64,000 bases of DNA from Bacillota bacterium. Its GTDB lineage: Bacteria > Bacillota > Clostridia > DSM-8532. Of this stretch, positions 32,830-42,369 are shown piece by piece. How positions within the stretch are numbered: the stretch's first letter is position 1; each line of letters begins with the position of its first letter. The stretch lies in NCBI GenBank assembly GCA_023415205.1, contig JAEZLR010000028.1, forward strand, positions 1-64,000. The letters are read 5' to 3'. Position numbers and translations under genes: made by a program. The notes below the pieces were generated by a model, which saw only the letters and a program-made list of their open reading frames with translations, was not told the DNA's origin and ran no database searches.

Positions 32830-34974
32830 ATGGAAAGCTACTATTTAGGAAATGGCCGGCGTTGGGTGATGCCAGAGTCTTTACAAACAGAACCCGCCCT
32901 TTCTGACACTAGCCTGCCAAAGATATTGCAGAAGCTCCTGATCCAAAGAAGCATTACATCTCTTAAAGAGGCCGAGGCCTTTTTAAATCCCTCTCTCAGC
33001 GATCTTTACGATCCTTTTCTTCTGGAAGGCATGGAAATTGCTGCAAACCGAATTGTCCAAGCCATTGAAAAAAGAGAGAAGATACTGGTCTATGGGGACT
33101 ATGATGTGGATGGTGTTTCTGCCACTGCCATAGTTGTCCGCTATTTTCAAACCCTTGAGGTTCCCATTGACTATTATATCCCGGATCGGGTGGATGAAGG
33201 CTACGGTATCTCCGATGCGGGGATTGAGTATATAGGCTCTATGGACTACGATGTGATGGTTACCGTGGATTGTGGTATCACAGCCCGCTTTCAGGTGGAG
33301 GCCATCTATGAACGCTACGCTCAGAAGGGCAAAAGCCTCGATATCATTATCACCGACCACCATCAATGCAATTCCCAGTTCATGCCTGATGCACTGGCAG
33401 TCATTAATCCCCACCTACCGGATAGTAGCTATCCCTTTAAGAACCTTTGTGGAGCCGGTCTGGCGCTCAAGCTAATTCAGGCTGTCGGCCATAAGCTGGG
33501 CCATCCTGAAAGCTTTTTGGAGTATCTGGACCTGGCAGCTCTTGCGACCATTGCGGATATCGTGGAGCTGAAGGATGAAAACCGTATTATTACTAAATAT
33601 GGAATTGAGAAAATACTTAAAAACCCCTCGGTAGGCATGAAGGCACTTCTCAAGGTTTCTGCGGCGCCACAAATTGATTCCTATCGTGTTTCCTTCGCTC
33701 TGGCGCCTCGGGTGAATGCTGCGGGACGAATGGGCGACGCAAAATGTGCCGTCAGGCTTTTTACCACTGAGGATGGCACCGAGGCCGAAAGAATAGCCGA
33801 GCTCCTGAACCATTCCAATATCAAGCGCCAGGAGGTTCAGGATGAAATCTTCAAGTCTGCCGTTGAAGCCATTGAGCACGATGAGCGGTATGGAAGGGAT
33901 AAGGTACTGGTGGTTTATGGCAGGGGGTGGCACCATGGAGTCATTGGCATTGTCGCTTCAAAGCTGGTAGATCGGTACCACAAGCCCACCTTTGTTCTCT
34001 CTATCGAGGAGGATAAGGCAGTGGGATCGGCTCGGAGTATTGAAGGCTTTAATCTGTTTGACGCCATGGAAAGACATTCGGATCTACTGGTCAAGTTTGG
34101 TGGCCACGAACAGGCCGGAGGCCTGACCTTGATGGCGGAGGATATTGAATTCTTCAGGACCCGTATCAATGACTATGCTGAAAGAACTCTGGAAGAGAAA
34201 ATGCTCAAGCCGGCACTGGCCATACATCTTATGGCCGAAAAGAGAGATATTAGCCTTGCTACCGCCAAGCTTGTCTCCAGGCTGGAGCCCTTCGGTTCGG
34301 GCAACACCATGCCTCTTTTTTGTTTCAAGGGTGCCGTTTTGGTGAGCAAAAAACCCATCGGAAACGGTAAGCATCTTAAGCTTACACTTGAATTCGACGG
34401 GGAAAGAGCGGAGGGAGTCTACTTTGGTAAGGGGAGCCTCATCGAAGGCTTGTTTGAAGGGGATTATGTGGATGTGGCCTTTACCCAGGAGATCAATGTC
34501 TGGCAGAACAAAGAGTATCTTCAGCTCAAAATATGGGACATGCATCTGACTGAAACAGTCCTCAAACACAACCAGTTTCTCCTCAAAGCCGCTCGGCAGG
34601 TTGAATGTCTTGATTGTGACGAAAATAGCCTTTATAATGGGATTATTGATAAAATAATAACTATTGATGATATTACTGTTAACAGGGACATACTGGCTGT
34701 CATATACAGAAATATAGCTCGACTAGAAAATAGGCCCTTTGCTTTGGCGGATTTGTTTGTGCAGGCCAGAATTCTTGCAAATGAGACAAAAAAGAATATA
34801 AACGGCTTTAAACTATTTGTGGCCCTCCTGGTTTTTGATGAACTGGAGCTCATTAGTCTGGAGCTTTTGAAAAATGGAACCTATCTTATTCGTCTACCTG
34901 AAGAGGTGCAAAAGGTAAACCTGGAGAGTTCTGAGATTTTGGAGTGGGTCAGGCAAGCAGCCCAAGGCTTTTAG
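32830..34974 (+). CDS. recJ: single-stranded-DNA-specific exonuclease RecJ
   Basis: 714 aa. DHH-family motifs are VYGDYDVDGVSATAIVV (motif I) and TDHHQC (motif III); the DHHA1 domain carries KFGGHEQAGGLTL, and an OB-fold follows. RecJ degrades ssDNA 5' to 3' in recombination and mismatch repair. An ATG at 32785 is in frame but has no spaced RBS, whereas ATG 32830 follows GGGGAAG. The C-terminal 120 residues beyond the OB fold are helical and common in Firmicutes RecJ. relA follows 15 bp later. Confidence 0.94.
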   Translation: MESYYLGNGRRWVMPESLQTEPALSDTSLPKILQKLLIQRSITSLKEAEAFLNPSLSDLYDPFLLEGMEIAANRIVQAIEKREKILVYGDYDVDGVSATAIVVRYFQTLEVPIDYYIPDRVDEGYGISDAGIEYIGSMDYDVMVTVDCGITARFQVEAIYERYAQKGKSLDIIITDHHQCNSQFMPDALAVINPHLPDSSYPFKNLCGAGLALKLIQAVGHKLGHPESFLEYLDLAALATIADIVELKDENRIITKYGIEKILKNPSVGMKALLKVSAAPQIDSYRVSFALAPRVNAAGRMGDAKCAVRLFTTEDGTEAERIAELLNHSNIKRQEVQDEIFKSAVEAIEHDERYGRDKVLVVYGRGWHHGVIGIVASKLVDRYHKPTFVLSIEEDKAVGSARSIEGFNLFDAMERHSDLLVKFGGHEQAGGLTLMAEDIEFFRTRINDYAERTLEEKMLKPALAIHLMAEKRDISLATAKLVSRLEPFGSGNTMPLFCFKGAVLVSKKPIGNGKHLKLTLEFDGERAEGVYFGKGSLIEGLFEGDYVDVAFTQEINVWQNKEYLQLKIWDMHLTETVLKHNQFLLKAARQVECLDCDENSLYNGIIDKIITIDDITVNRDILAVIYRNIARLENRPFALADLFVQARILANETKKNINGFKLFVALLVFDELELISLELLKNGTYLIRLPEEVQKVNLESSEILEWVRQAAQGF

Positions 34975-34989
34975 AAAAATGGTGATAAA

Positions 34990-37173
34990 ATGATTGATGA
35001 ATTCCTGCGATTGAAGGAGTTGATAATTAAATACAATCCCAATGCGAATGTTGAGCTGATTGAGAAGGCCTATAACCTATCCAAGCTTGCTCATGAAGGT
35101 CAGGAGCGCGTTTCAGGAGACCCCTACATCACCCATCCCGTGGAGGTAGGGTGTATTTTGGCTGAGCTTGAAATGGATGAAAGCTCAATCGCCGCGGGAA
35201 TTCTCCACGATACCATTGAGGATACCACCTTTACCTATGAGCAGGTTAAAAAGGAGTTTGGCGAAGAGATTGCCGAACTGGTGGATGGGGTTACCAAGCT
35301 CACCAAGATTCCTTATACCACCAAACAGGAAATCCAGGCGGAAAATTTCAGGAAGATGTTTCTGGCCATGGCCAAGGATATACGGGTCATCATCATCAAG
35401 CTGGCTGACCGCCTTCATAATATGCGAACCCTGAAATTCATGGTCAAAGACAAGCAAATGCAAAAGGCCCGTGAAACCATGGAGATATATGCTCCGTTGG
35501 CTCATCGTCTGGGTATGCATAAGATCAAATGGGAGCTGGAGGACCTTAGCTTTCGCTATCTGGATGAGAAGAATTATTATGATCTGGTTGAAAAGATCGC
35601 CAAGAAGCGGCGCGAGCGTGAAGAATATATCCATAATATTATTGAGGATGTCATCAATAAGACTGAGGAAGTCGGTATAAAGGCCGATATAGAAGGGCGG
35701 CCCAAGCATCTTTACAGTATCTATAAGAAGATGAGCAGCCAAAATAAGACCATAGAGCAAATCTACGACTTATTCGCCATACGCCTGATTGTAGACTCGG
35801 TGAAGGACTGCTACACGGTGCTGGGGCTGATGCATGAGCTGTTTAAGCCCATGCCGGGCCGCTTTAAGGACTATATTTCCATGCCCAAGCCCAATATGTA
35901 TCAATCCCTCCATTCCACAGTCATAGGCCCGGAGGGCATTCCCTTTGAGGTGCAGATTAGAACCTGGGAGATGCACCGGGTGGCTGAGGTGGGTATTGCC
36001 GCCCATTGGCAGTACAAGGAAGGCGGATTTGAAGAAAAGTCCTATGCAGAAAAGCTTTCCTGGTTAAGGCAGATGATTGACTGGCAGAAGGATGCCAGGG
36101 ATGCCGATGAGTTCATGGAAAACCTTAGAATTGACCTATTTACCGATGAGGTTTTTGTTTTCACGCCCAAGGGGGATGTAAAGAATCTCAAGGCGGGCTC
36201 CAATCCTATAGACTTTGCCTATTCCATTCACAGCGCCATTGGTAACCGTATGATCGGGGCCAAGATCAACGGGCGTATTGTCAATTTGGACTATGAGCTT
36301 AAAAACGGCGATATTATTGAAATTATCACCTCGGGCGGGAGTAATGGCCCCAGCCGGGATTGGTTGAAAATCGCCAAGACCTCTCAGGCCAGAAACAAGA
36401 TCAACCAGTGGTTTAAGAAGGAAAAAAGAGAAGAGAATGTTGAAGAGGGTAAGGAGATTTTTGAAAAGGAAGTCAAAAAGAATGGCCTTACCCAAGCACA
36501 GGTCTTAAAAAGCGAGTATTTGGATTCCATCCTTAAAAAATATAATTTTCACAATATGGAGGATCTTTACGCCTCTATTGCCCTTGGAGCCATCACCGCA
36601 GCAAAAATTGTTTCCCGGCTTAAGGAGGAATATAGAAAAACGCTGCCCCCCGAAGAGCAAACCCATATGCTCCTTGACCAGATAGAAAAAGAAAATAAAA
36701 AGAAGAGCAAGATCGTCCCTGATAGCGGCATTGTTGTCAAGGGCATCGATAACTGTCTGGTCAGGCTTTCTCGCTGCTGTAACCCGGTTCCGGGGGACGA
36801 TATTGTGGGATATATCACCAGGGGCAGGGGTGTTTCGGTTCACCGCAGCGATTGCCCCAATATGAAAAACACCATGATCGACGGGGATGCACGTCTCATT
36901 GACGTTCACTGGTATAAGAGCGTCTCCACCAATGTCTCCTATTTGGCTGAAATCACCCTGAAGGCCCATGACAGACCCGGACTTCTGGTGGAGATTACCA
37001 ATGCCATCGGCGAATCCCGTATCCCCTTAAGAGCTATTAATGCGCGTACCTCCAAGGACCTGACGGTATTGATGCATATGACCCTTGAGATTAGCAATAC
37101 GGAGCAGCTGGATCGTATTATTTCTAAAATGAGCCGTATCAGGGATGTTTTTGAAATATCGCGCAACAAATAA
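34990..37173 (+). CDS. relA: bifunctional (p)ppGpp synthetase/hydrolase (RelA/SpoT, Rel)
   Basis: 727 aa with the full long-RSH domain order. The HD hydrolase domain has HDTIEDT and LADRLHNMRTLKFM, the synthetase has GRPKHLYSIYKKM and MYQSLHSTVIGPEG, and a TGS domain begins FVFTPKGDVKNL. A zinc-finger-like CCNPVPGDDIVGYITRGRG and a C-terminal ACT domain complete it. The intact HD residues indicate that hydrolase activity is kept. It controls the stringent response and is probably co-transcribed with recJ. Confidence 0.96.
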   Translation: MIDEFLRLKELIIKYNPNANVELIEKAYNLSKLAHEGQERVSGDPYITHPVEVGCILAELEMDESSIAAGILHDTIEDTTFTYEQVKKEFGEEIAELVDGVTKLTKIPYTTKQEIQAENFRKMFLAMAKDIRVIIIKLADRLHNMRTLKFMVKDKQMQKARETMEIYAPLAHRLGMHKIKWELEDLSFRYLDEKNYYDLVEKIAKKRREREEYIHNIIEDVINKTEEVGIKADIEGRPKHLYSIYKKMSSQNKTIEQIYDLFAIRLIVDSVKDCYTVLGLMHELFKPMPGRFKDYISMPKPNMYQSLHSTVIGPEGIPFEVQIRTWEMHRVAEVGIAAHWQYKEGGFEEKSYAEKLSWLRQMIDWQKDARDADEFMENLRIDLFTDEVFVFTPKGDVKNLKAGSNPIDFAYSIHSAIGNRMIGAKINGRIVNLDYELKNGDIIEIITSGGSNGPSRDWLKIAKTSQARNKINQWFKKEKREENVEEGKEIFEKEVKKNGLTQAQVLKSEYLDSILKKYNFHNMEDLYASIALGAITAAKIVSRLKEEYRKTLPPEEQTHMLLDQIEKENKKKSKIVPDSGIVVKGIDNCLVRLSRCCNPVPGDDIVGYITRGRGVSVHRSDCPNMKNTMIDGDARLIDVHWYKSVSTNVSYLAEITLKAHDRPGLLVEITNAIGESRIPLRAINARTSKDLTVLMHMTLEISNTEQLDRIISKMSRIRDVFEISRNK

Positions 37174-37234
37174 ATCTTTAAGCCGGTGATGCTTGACGGG
37201 CTTGTTTATACTTATCCATTAAGGAGCTTTTGCT

Positions 37235-37687
37235 ATGCGTGCCGTCGTACAAAGAGTCAAACGGGCTTCCGTTCGTGTTGATGATCAAATTACAGGACAA
37301 ATCCAACAGGGCTTGCTCATTCTTCTCGGGGTAGGCCATGGGGATGGTGAAAAGGATGTCACCTATCTGGCCGATAAAATCGTCAACCTACGTATTTTTG
37401 AAGATGCCGAGGGGAAAATGAACCTGTCGGTCGGAGATGTGGGAGGGAGCCTGCTGGTGGTTTCCCAGTTTACACTCTTTGGGGACTGCCGAAAAGGTAA
37501 ACGCCCCAGCTACTCGGATGCAGCCAGGCCCGAAGAGGCCCGAAGACTATACGAGGCATTTATGGCCTATTTAAAGGAAACCTATGGGATTAAGGTAGAA
37601 GCAGGCATCTTTCAGGCCATGATGGAAGTGGAGCTTATCAATGAAGGCCCGGTCACCCTGCTGCTTGACAGCCGGAAGGCCTTTTGA
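37235..37687 (+). CDS. dtd: D-aminoacyl-tRNA deacylase
   Basis: 150 aa, the family length. MRAVVQRVKRASVRVD is the DTD N-terminus, SQFTLFGDCRKGKRPS carries the SQFTL motif, and NEGPVTLLLDS contains the cross-subunit GP motif (NxGPxT). It removes D-amino acids (and glycine mischarged on tRNA-Ala) from tRNA. AAGGAG lies 8 nt before the ATG. It stands between relA and an MBL hydrolase, a common Firmicutes neighbourhood. Confidence 0.96.
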   Translation: MRAVVQRVKRASVRVDDQITGQIQQGLLILLGVGHGDGEKDVTYLADKIVNLRIFEDAEGKMNLSVGDVGGSLLVVSQFTLFGDCRKGKRPSYSDAARPEEARRLYEAFMAYLKETYGIKVEAGIFQAMMEVELINEGPVTLLLDSRKAF

Positions 37688-37718
37688 CATATCATAGGTA
37701 ATGAAGGAAAAGGATAAG

Positions 37719-38336
37719 ATGGAGCTTATTACACTCACCCAAGGCTTATTTGACTCAAATTGCTATATTCTGGCGGACAAGCAGGAGTGCGCCATCATAG
37801 ACTGCGGCGTGGAAAGCCGTAGGGTATTGGAGGCTGTCAGAAAGAAAGGGCTAACCGTTCGCTATATTATTCTGACTCACGGTCATTTGGACCATATTCA
37901 CCATGTGGCGGCAATCCAAAGGGATACCGGAGCAGAGCTTTGCCTCCACGAGGAGGAGCTCTTGCTGTATTCTCACAATGAATATAATGGCTATGCTCAG
38001 TTTGGGTTTATACCGCCTAATGATCATCCTGAGCCCCAATGGCTCTTAAAGGACGGGGAGAGACTTCCTCTAGGAGACGGTTTCTTAGGTATTCTTCATA
38101 CCCCTGGACATTCTCCTGGTTCCATTTCCATTCTTGCGGACAAGATGGTGTTTACCGGAGATACCCTTTTTGCCCGGGGTGTGGGACGCACCGACCTCTA
38201 CGGCGGTAGTGGACAAAAGCTTCAAGAGTCTATTAAAGGCCGTTTGTATACTTTAGAGAAGGATTGTGTGGTCTATCCCGGGCATGGAGGGGCCACCACC
38301 ATTGGGTATGAAAGAGAGAACAATCCCTATGTCTGA
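37719..38336 (+). CDS. glyoxalase-II-like MBL-fold hydrolase
   Basis: 205 aa. The metal-binding THGHLDH motif is intact, with HTPGHSPGSIS, FTGDTLFARGVGRTDL and the C-terminal VYPGHG, giving the standard dinuclear metal site of YcbL/GloB-like hydrolases. An upstream ATG at 37701 is in frame, but AAGGA repeats just before ATG 37719 make the latter likelier. The last 8 bp overlap hemZ. The substrate may be a thioester such as lactoylglutathione-like adducts, not proven. Confidence 0.88.
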   Translation: MELITLTQGLFDSNCYILADKQECAIIDCGVESRRVLEAVRKKGLTVRYIILTHGHLDHIHHVAAIQRDTGAELCLHEEELLLYSHNEYNGYAQFGFIPPNDHPEPQWLLKDGERLPLGDGFLGILHTPGHSPGSISILADKMVFTGDTLFARGVGRTDLYGGSGQKLQESIKGRLYTLEKDCVVYPGHGGATTIGYERENNPYV

Positions 38337-39921
38337 TCCAATGAACCTGGTTTATATTGAAGGCTTGGAGATGGAAATGGAGGCGTGGGAACTCATGCGC
38401 CTCTTTTTTGATGCAGACTCCATTCTCTTTGTTGAGGATGGGGAGAGAACCAGCGCCTTGAATCTGTCTTTTAGGCTCCAACCGGGGGAGAGTGGGCAAA
38501 GAACGCTCAACGCCTCTCTTCTGGTGATCAAGGCCAATGAGAATGAGGATGGCTGGTGCTGTTCGGCAAACCTCTTTACCGCCATTACAAATATCAGAGA
38601 GCTTCAAAAGGCCTTAGCCCTTGAAATGAATCCGGAGTATTCCCATTCTCAAGTCATCCACCAGGATGAGCTTCTCCGTCCAGGCGGAAGGCTTTTTAAA
38701 AGCCGAAAAATTCTTGTGGGTGCCTGTATTGTAGAGGTGCTTTCTCAATACACCGGCAAGAGGCTTCCTTATGGTGCGCTGACAGGCGTCAGGCCTGTCA
38801 AGCTAGCCATGCAATGTCTGAAAGATGGCATGGATAAAGAACAAGGTGTTGCACATCTGATAAGAGTTACAGGGATGAGTCATAAAAAGGCAGAGCTGCT
38901 TTATGATGTGGCCAAAGCGGAATACCCCCTAATGCAGACCGAGTCAAAACCCATACACCTTTATGTGGGTATTCCCTTTTGTTTAAGCCGCTGCCTCTAC
39001 TGCTCGTTTACCTCCTATCCTGTCAAAGGGCATGAGCATTTAGTCTCCACCTACCTTGCAGCCCTGGAAAAAGAGATCCTTGCGGTGTCCCAATGGATAC
39101 GAGAATATAAGCTTCCTCTGGGTTCGGTATATATCGGTGGGGGAACTCCGACAGCCTTGGATGTCCCCAGCTTTTCGCACCTCCTGACTTGCTTGACCCG
39201 TCACTTTTCCATTGACGGCATAGAATTTACGGTTGAGGCTGGAAGGCCGGACACCATTACTAGGGAGAAACTCAAGGTGATGAAGGAACAGGGGGTTACC
39301 CGCATCAGTATTAACCCACAAACCATGAATGGTGAAACTCTCCGGCTCATAGGCAGAAATCATACGCCAGAGGATATTGAGAATACGTTCGCTCTGGCCA
39401 GAGACATGGGTTTTAACAATATTAATATGGATATTATCGCGGGCTTGCCCGATGAAGATGAGGAGATGTTCCGGAAAACCCTAGAGAAAATAGAGGCGAT
39501 GGAACCCGAGGGGTTGACGGTGCATACCATGGCAATCAAGCGGGCTTCAAGGCTTCATGAGGCCCAAGGCGTCTTTGTAACTACTCCAGATGAGGTAGTG
39601 GAGACAATGATTGAAGAAGCTGCAGAAACTGCAAGGAAGATGGGAATGATCCCCTACTATCTCTATCGTCAGAAGAATATCCTTGCCAACCTGGAGAATA
39701 CGGGATACGCTGTACCCGGGCGTGAGTGCCTGTATAACATCCAGACCATGGAGGAAAAACAGAGTCTTGTTGCCCTGGGGGCAGGAGCCATTTCTAAATT
39801 CATTTTTCCCTCGGGGAAGATGGAACGGCAATATAACCTTAAAGAGGTAACCTTGTACATTGAGCGGATAGATGAAATGATAGAAAAAAAGAAGCAGTAT
39901 TTTACAGAAGGACTTCTTTAG
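38329..39921 (+). CDS. hemZ: oxygen-independent coproporphyrinogen dehydrogenase-type radical SAM protein HemZ
   Basis: 530 aa. The central radical-SAM motif is CLSRCLYCSFTSYPV (CxxxCxxC), followed by GSVYIGGGTPTAL and NINMDIIAGLPDE, as in HemN/HemZ. The N-terminal 200 residues are the HemZ-specific extension. The frame is open further upstream inside the MBL gene; ATG 38329 (overlap of 8 bp) is chosen because it starts just at the junction. Whether it makes haem or acts in another pathway is uncertain, since no other haem genes are nearby. Confidence 0.88.
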   Translation: MSDPMNLVYIEGLEMEMEAWELMRLFFDADSILFVEDGERTSALNLSFRLQPGESGQRTLNASLLVIKANENEDGWCCSANLFTAITNIRELQKALALEMNPEYSHSQVIHQDELLRPGGRLFKSRKILVGACIVEVLSQYTGKRLPYGALTGVRPVKLAMQCLKDGMDKEQGVAHLIRVTGMSHKKAELLYDVAKAEYPLMQTESKPIHLYVGIPFCLSRCLYCSFTSYPVKGHEHLVSTYLAALEKEILAVSQWIREYKLPLGSVYIGGGTPTALDVPSFSHLLTCLTRHFSIDGIEFTVEAGRPDTITREKLKVMKEQGVTRISINPQTMNGETLRLIGRNHTPEDIENTFALARDMGFNNINMDIIAGLPDEDEEMFRKTLEKIEAMEPEGLTVHTMAIKRASRLHEAQGVFVTTPDEVVETMIEEAAETARKMGMIPYYLYRQKNILANLENTGYAVPGRECLYNIQTMEEKQSLVALGAGAISKFIFPSGKMERQYNLKEVTLYIERIDEMIEKKKQYFTEGLL

Positions 39922-39923
39922 TC

Positions 39924-39944
39924 GGTGAATCTTGTTTATTCACC
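39924..39944 (+). terminator. hairpin after hemZ
   Basis: GGTGAAT (39924-39930) pairs with ATTCACC (39938-39944) over a 7-nt loop. Only TTAAG follows, so it is a weak terminator. A second hairpin near 39988-40015 belongs to the 3' end of the minus-strand gene. Confidence 0.45.
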
Positions 39945-40000
39945 TTAAGCTATGGGGCATGCCTTCTTAAAACCTGCTTACAAACTTAAGGGCTTCGGGA

Positions 40001-40516
40001 TTATTTCCCGGAGCTTTCTTTAATACTCAGGATTTCACCCACATACATCCTGTGGTAATCCCCCTCCTGATAATACCTGTTAAGCTCTGAGTCCAGGAAC
40101 TGAAGGGGATTAAGATCCTGAAAGTAGAGCTTTTTGCACTCGATAATTAATCGAGCCTGTTCAAAGCCTGTGGTCCCATGCTCAAGAGCAAAGGGGGTGA
40201 GGCCTGTTTCTTTGGCCTTGTCAATATCCCTTCCAGATTTTTTACCGCATAGATTCAGGGCGCTTCTTAATTCCTCTTTAAGAAAATTCAAGGAGAAGTT
40301 TGGGTTTCTCTCCATAAACTCATAGGTATAGCGAGAGGGTCGGACCACCACAAAGCATATGTTTTTGTTCCAGAGAACACCCACACCGCCCCAACTGGCG
40401 GTCATCATATTAAAGTGATCGGGGGTACCGGAGGTTATGAGGGTCCAATCCTGCCCTATGAGAGAGAAGATGTTTTCAGTCAGATTTTTAGGATCCAAGG
40501 GGTAAAAGTTATTCAA
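40001..40516 (-). CDS. flavin reductase-like (FMN-binding split-barrel) protein
   Basis: 171 aa. The pattern DWTLITSGTPDHFNMMTASW, then FVVVRPSRYTYEFMERNPNF, fits the flavin-reductase-like/FMN-binding split-barrel family common in anaerobes. It probably binds FMN as a dimer; no reaction can be assigned. A TTG at 40534 is in frame, but the codons after it are the AAGGAG Shine-Dalgarno. TTG at 40516 has 8-nt spacing and is the better start. It is a lone gene convergent with hemZ. Confidence 0.82.
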   Translation of the reverse strand: MNNFYPLDPKNLTENIFSLIGQDWTLITSGTPDHFNMMTASWGGVGVLWNKNICFVVVRPSRYTYEFMERNPNFSLNFLKEELRSALNLCGKKSGRDIDKAKETGLTPFALEHGTTGFEQARLIIECKKLYFQDLNPLQFLDSELNRYYQEGDYHRMYVGEILSIKESSGK

Positions 40517-40720
40517 AATATCCAACTCCTTCAATTATTTACGGGTATAGTATACCACGGGACAATGTATGCAGACAAATATTAACACTCATGAAAAGAT
40601 AAACAGGCAATAAATCCTATACGCGCTCCCTCCTGAATAAAATGATTGGGGGAGGATGGCGCCATGGTGACGGACGATTTATCTTGAAAGAACAAGCAAA
40701 ATGAATCAAAAATCATTACC

Positions 40721-41071
40721 TTGCCATTCAAGCTTTATCCTCCCCTGCTAGAGAGGGAAGAGGGGCATCTCTTTTTCAGTCATCGGATTAATACAGCCAC
40801 TTATGAGGCTAAGATCAAGGAGGGGAACAAAATTCAAATCACTGTTCACGCAAGTATTGGGGGTGCTGTCACAAGCAAACCTTACACAAATCTTTGTGTT
40901 CTTGAGCACCAAGAGCCCCCGGAAGGACCCCAGAGCTGGGAAGACTCTGTGTACCTTTCAAAGAAGCTTGTAGAGGTCAGGAATCACCTGGAGAGGGCCC
41001 ATCAGGAGCTAAACGAAAAAAAATATATCATAGATGGCCTGATCCACATTCTCAAAGAATGGGAAAACTGA
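40721..41071 (+). CDS. hypothetical protein (start uncertain)
   Basis: 116 aa, not recognised. The N-terminal half is mixed beta (LFFSHRINTATYEAKIKEGN), and the C-terminal third is a heptad-rich helix (KKLVEVRNHLERAHQELNEK), probably a coiled coil. In frame, the only start after the upstream stop at 40685 is TTG 40721, with no Shine-Dalgarno. An ATG at 40702 in another frame stops after 16 codons, which could mean a frameshift near the 5' end. Base composition and the codon pattern look coding. Confidence 0.5.
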   Translation: MPFKLYPPLLEREEGHLFFSHRINTATYEAKIKEGNKIQITVHASIGGAVTSKPYTNLCVLEHQEPPEGPQSWEDSVYLSKKLVEVRNHLERAHQELNEKKYIIDGLIHILKEWEN

Positions 41072-41117
41072 CCTATGCTATGAAAAAAGACCGGTAGGAA
41101 TCGTGAAGAGAATAATA

Positions 41118-41143
41118 CCCCTGTAAAAAAACTTTTACAGGGG
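41118..41143. terminator. perfect hairpin after the orphan gene
   Basis: CCCCTGTAAAA (41118-41128) pairs with TTTTACAGGGG (41133-41143) across AAAC. There is no U-tract beyond the stem. It marks the boundary before the promoter at 41231. Confidence 0.55.
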
Positions 41144-41230
41144 ACATACCCACTATTAATTATATGAGTTAATCGCTAAAAGTATATTAATAGAGTAATT
41201 TTCCTGTGACTTATGCAATGATAGAATGAT

Positions 41231-41259
41231 TTGACATAAAGAACGGTCAAGAATACAAT
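41231..41259 (+). promoter_or_regulatory. consensus sigma-A promoter of the lactamase-like lipoprotein gene
   Basis: TTGACA (41231-41236) and TACAAT (41254-41259) with 17-bp spacing, 39 bp before the ATG at 41298. Confidence 0.85.
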
Positions 41260-41297
41260 AAGGATTGCAAAAGCTAAGTTGGAGGAAAAAAATCCTT

Positions 41298-42098
41298 ATG
41301 GATATAAGAAGAAGGGCCGCGGCCCTGTGCCTTGCCGGGCTTCTTTTCATTATGATTTCAGCCTGTCAGATCGGAAACAAGAAGCCTAGTCAGGAACCAT
41401 TGACTAGGCCCAGTGAGTCCTTTTTAAAGTATGGAGAGACCAATGAGACCATTGTGGAGTTGACCAAAGTAAATAACTCTGTATGGGTGCATACCTCCTA
41501 TCAAGAGGAGAACGGTGCCCTCATTCCAACCAATGGCTTAATTGTTCTCACCGATAAAAGTGTTGTTCTGATAGACACCCCATGGACCGATCAGCAGATG
41601 GTGAGTCTGGATAAACTTATCCATGAGGCTTTCAATGGAAATATAACGTCGGCTCTTATTACGCATACCCACCAACATAGCTTAGGGGGTATGGGATATC
41701 TCAAAAAACAGAAAATACCTGTTTCATGCCTGGAGGTGGTTGCCGAGGCGGCAAAACTAAAAGGCTTTACTGTTCCGGATCAGGTAAATGAGGGAGATTC
41801 CGCTATTTTAAAGGTGGACAATACAGAGTTTGAGCTTTATTATCCGGGCGAAGGAGCCACTCCTGATAATACGGTAGTTTGGATTGATAAGTATAATGTT
41901 CTTTTTGGAGGTTGCCTCATCCGGCAGTATGGAGCGGATTCTCTGGGGGACACCACAGCCTCCAACATCAGCTTATGGCCGGAAACCTTAGAAAAGGTTA
42001 TGGTTGAATATGACGATATGGAGATTATTGTTCCCAGCCAAGGCCAATGGGGGGATAAAAGTCTTATTGATTACACCCTGGAGCTTTTTGAAGAATAG
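41298..42098 (+). CDS. B1 metallo-beta-lactamase-like lipoprotein with missing metal ligands
   Basis: 266 aa. A lipoprotein signal ends IMISAC (Cys23). The body aligns by eye with subclass B1 enzymes such as BcII: ITHTHQHSLGGM, DNTVVWIDKYNVLFGGC and IVPSQGQWGDKSL. Of the six B1 ligands, H123, H125 and C206 are kept. The Asp of HxHxD is His127, the third-histidine position is Ala187 (GEGATPDN), and the last is Gln248 (PSQG). A normal dinuclear zinc site and beta-lactam hydrolysis are therefore doubtful. It may bind a different metal set or act as a binding protein. GGAGG precedes ATG 41298; an in-frame TTG at 41265 is less likely. Strong own promoter. Confidence 0.82.
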   Translation: MDIRRRAAALCLAGLLFIMISACQIGNKKPSQEPLTRPSESFLKYGETNETIVELTKVNNSVWVHTSYQEENGALIPTNGLIVLTDKSVVLIDTPWTDQQMVSLDKLIHEAFNGNITSALITHTHQHSLGGMGYLKKQKIPVSCLEVVAEAAKLKGFTVPDQVNEGDSAILKVDNTEFELYYPGEGATPDNTVVWIDKYNVLFGGCLIRQYGADSLGDTTASNISLWPETLEKVMVEYDDMEIIVPSQGQWGDKSLIDYTLELFEE

Positions 42099-42239
42099 TC
42101 AATGTGTTTCACAGGGGATTTAATGGCGTCTTCATGTTGTATGCAATCAAAGGTGAGTACACAGATCTTTAATATAGTAAGGAATCATACATATCCGCCC
42201 CAATAAAGATTCATTCTAACTAAAAGAGAGATCCCTTTC

Positions 42240-42292
42240 ATCTATGATTGGGTCTTATAGCCATTTTATAAGTCAATAGATTGATTTTTTTT
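42240..42292 (+). terminator. AT-rich hairpin with T-run upstream of the BMP operon
   Basis: ATCTA...TTG (42240-42250) pairs with CAATAGAT (42274-42281), with an inner CTTAT/ATAAG stem, followed by eight T. It may end the lipoprotein transcript or act as an attenuator of the importer operon. No purine riboswitch motif was seen in 42099-42369. Confidence 0.45.
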
Positions 42293-42369
42293 ATAAATAA
42301 TTATATAGTTAAAGAAAGGTTAGACAGTAAATGTATAAGGTCAAACAAAAAACCTAGGAGGAATACTTT

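Noticed and set aside
42099..42369. Purine riboswitch ahead of the BMP importer
   Set aside because: The conserved purine-aptamer loop sequences are absent; only an AT-rich hairpin with T-run is present.
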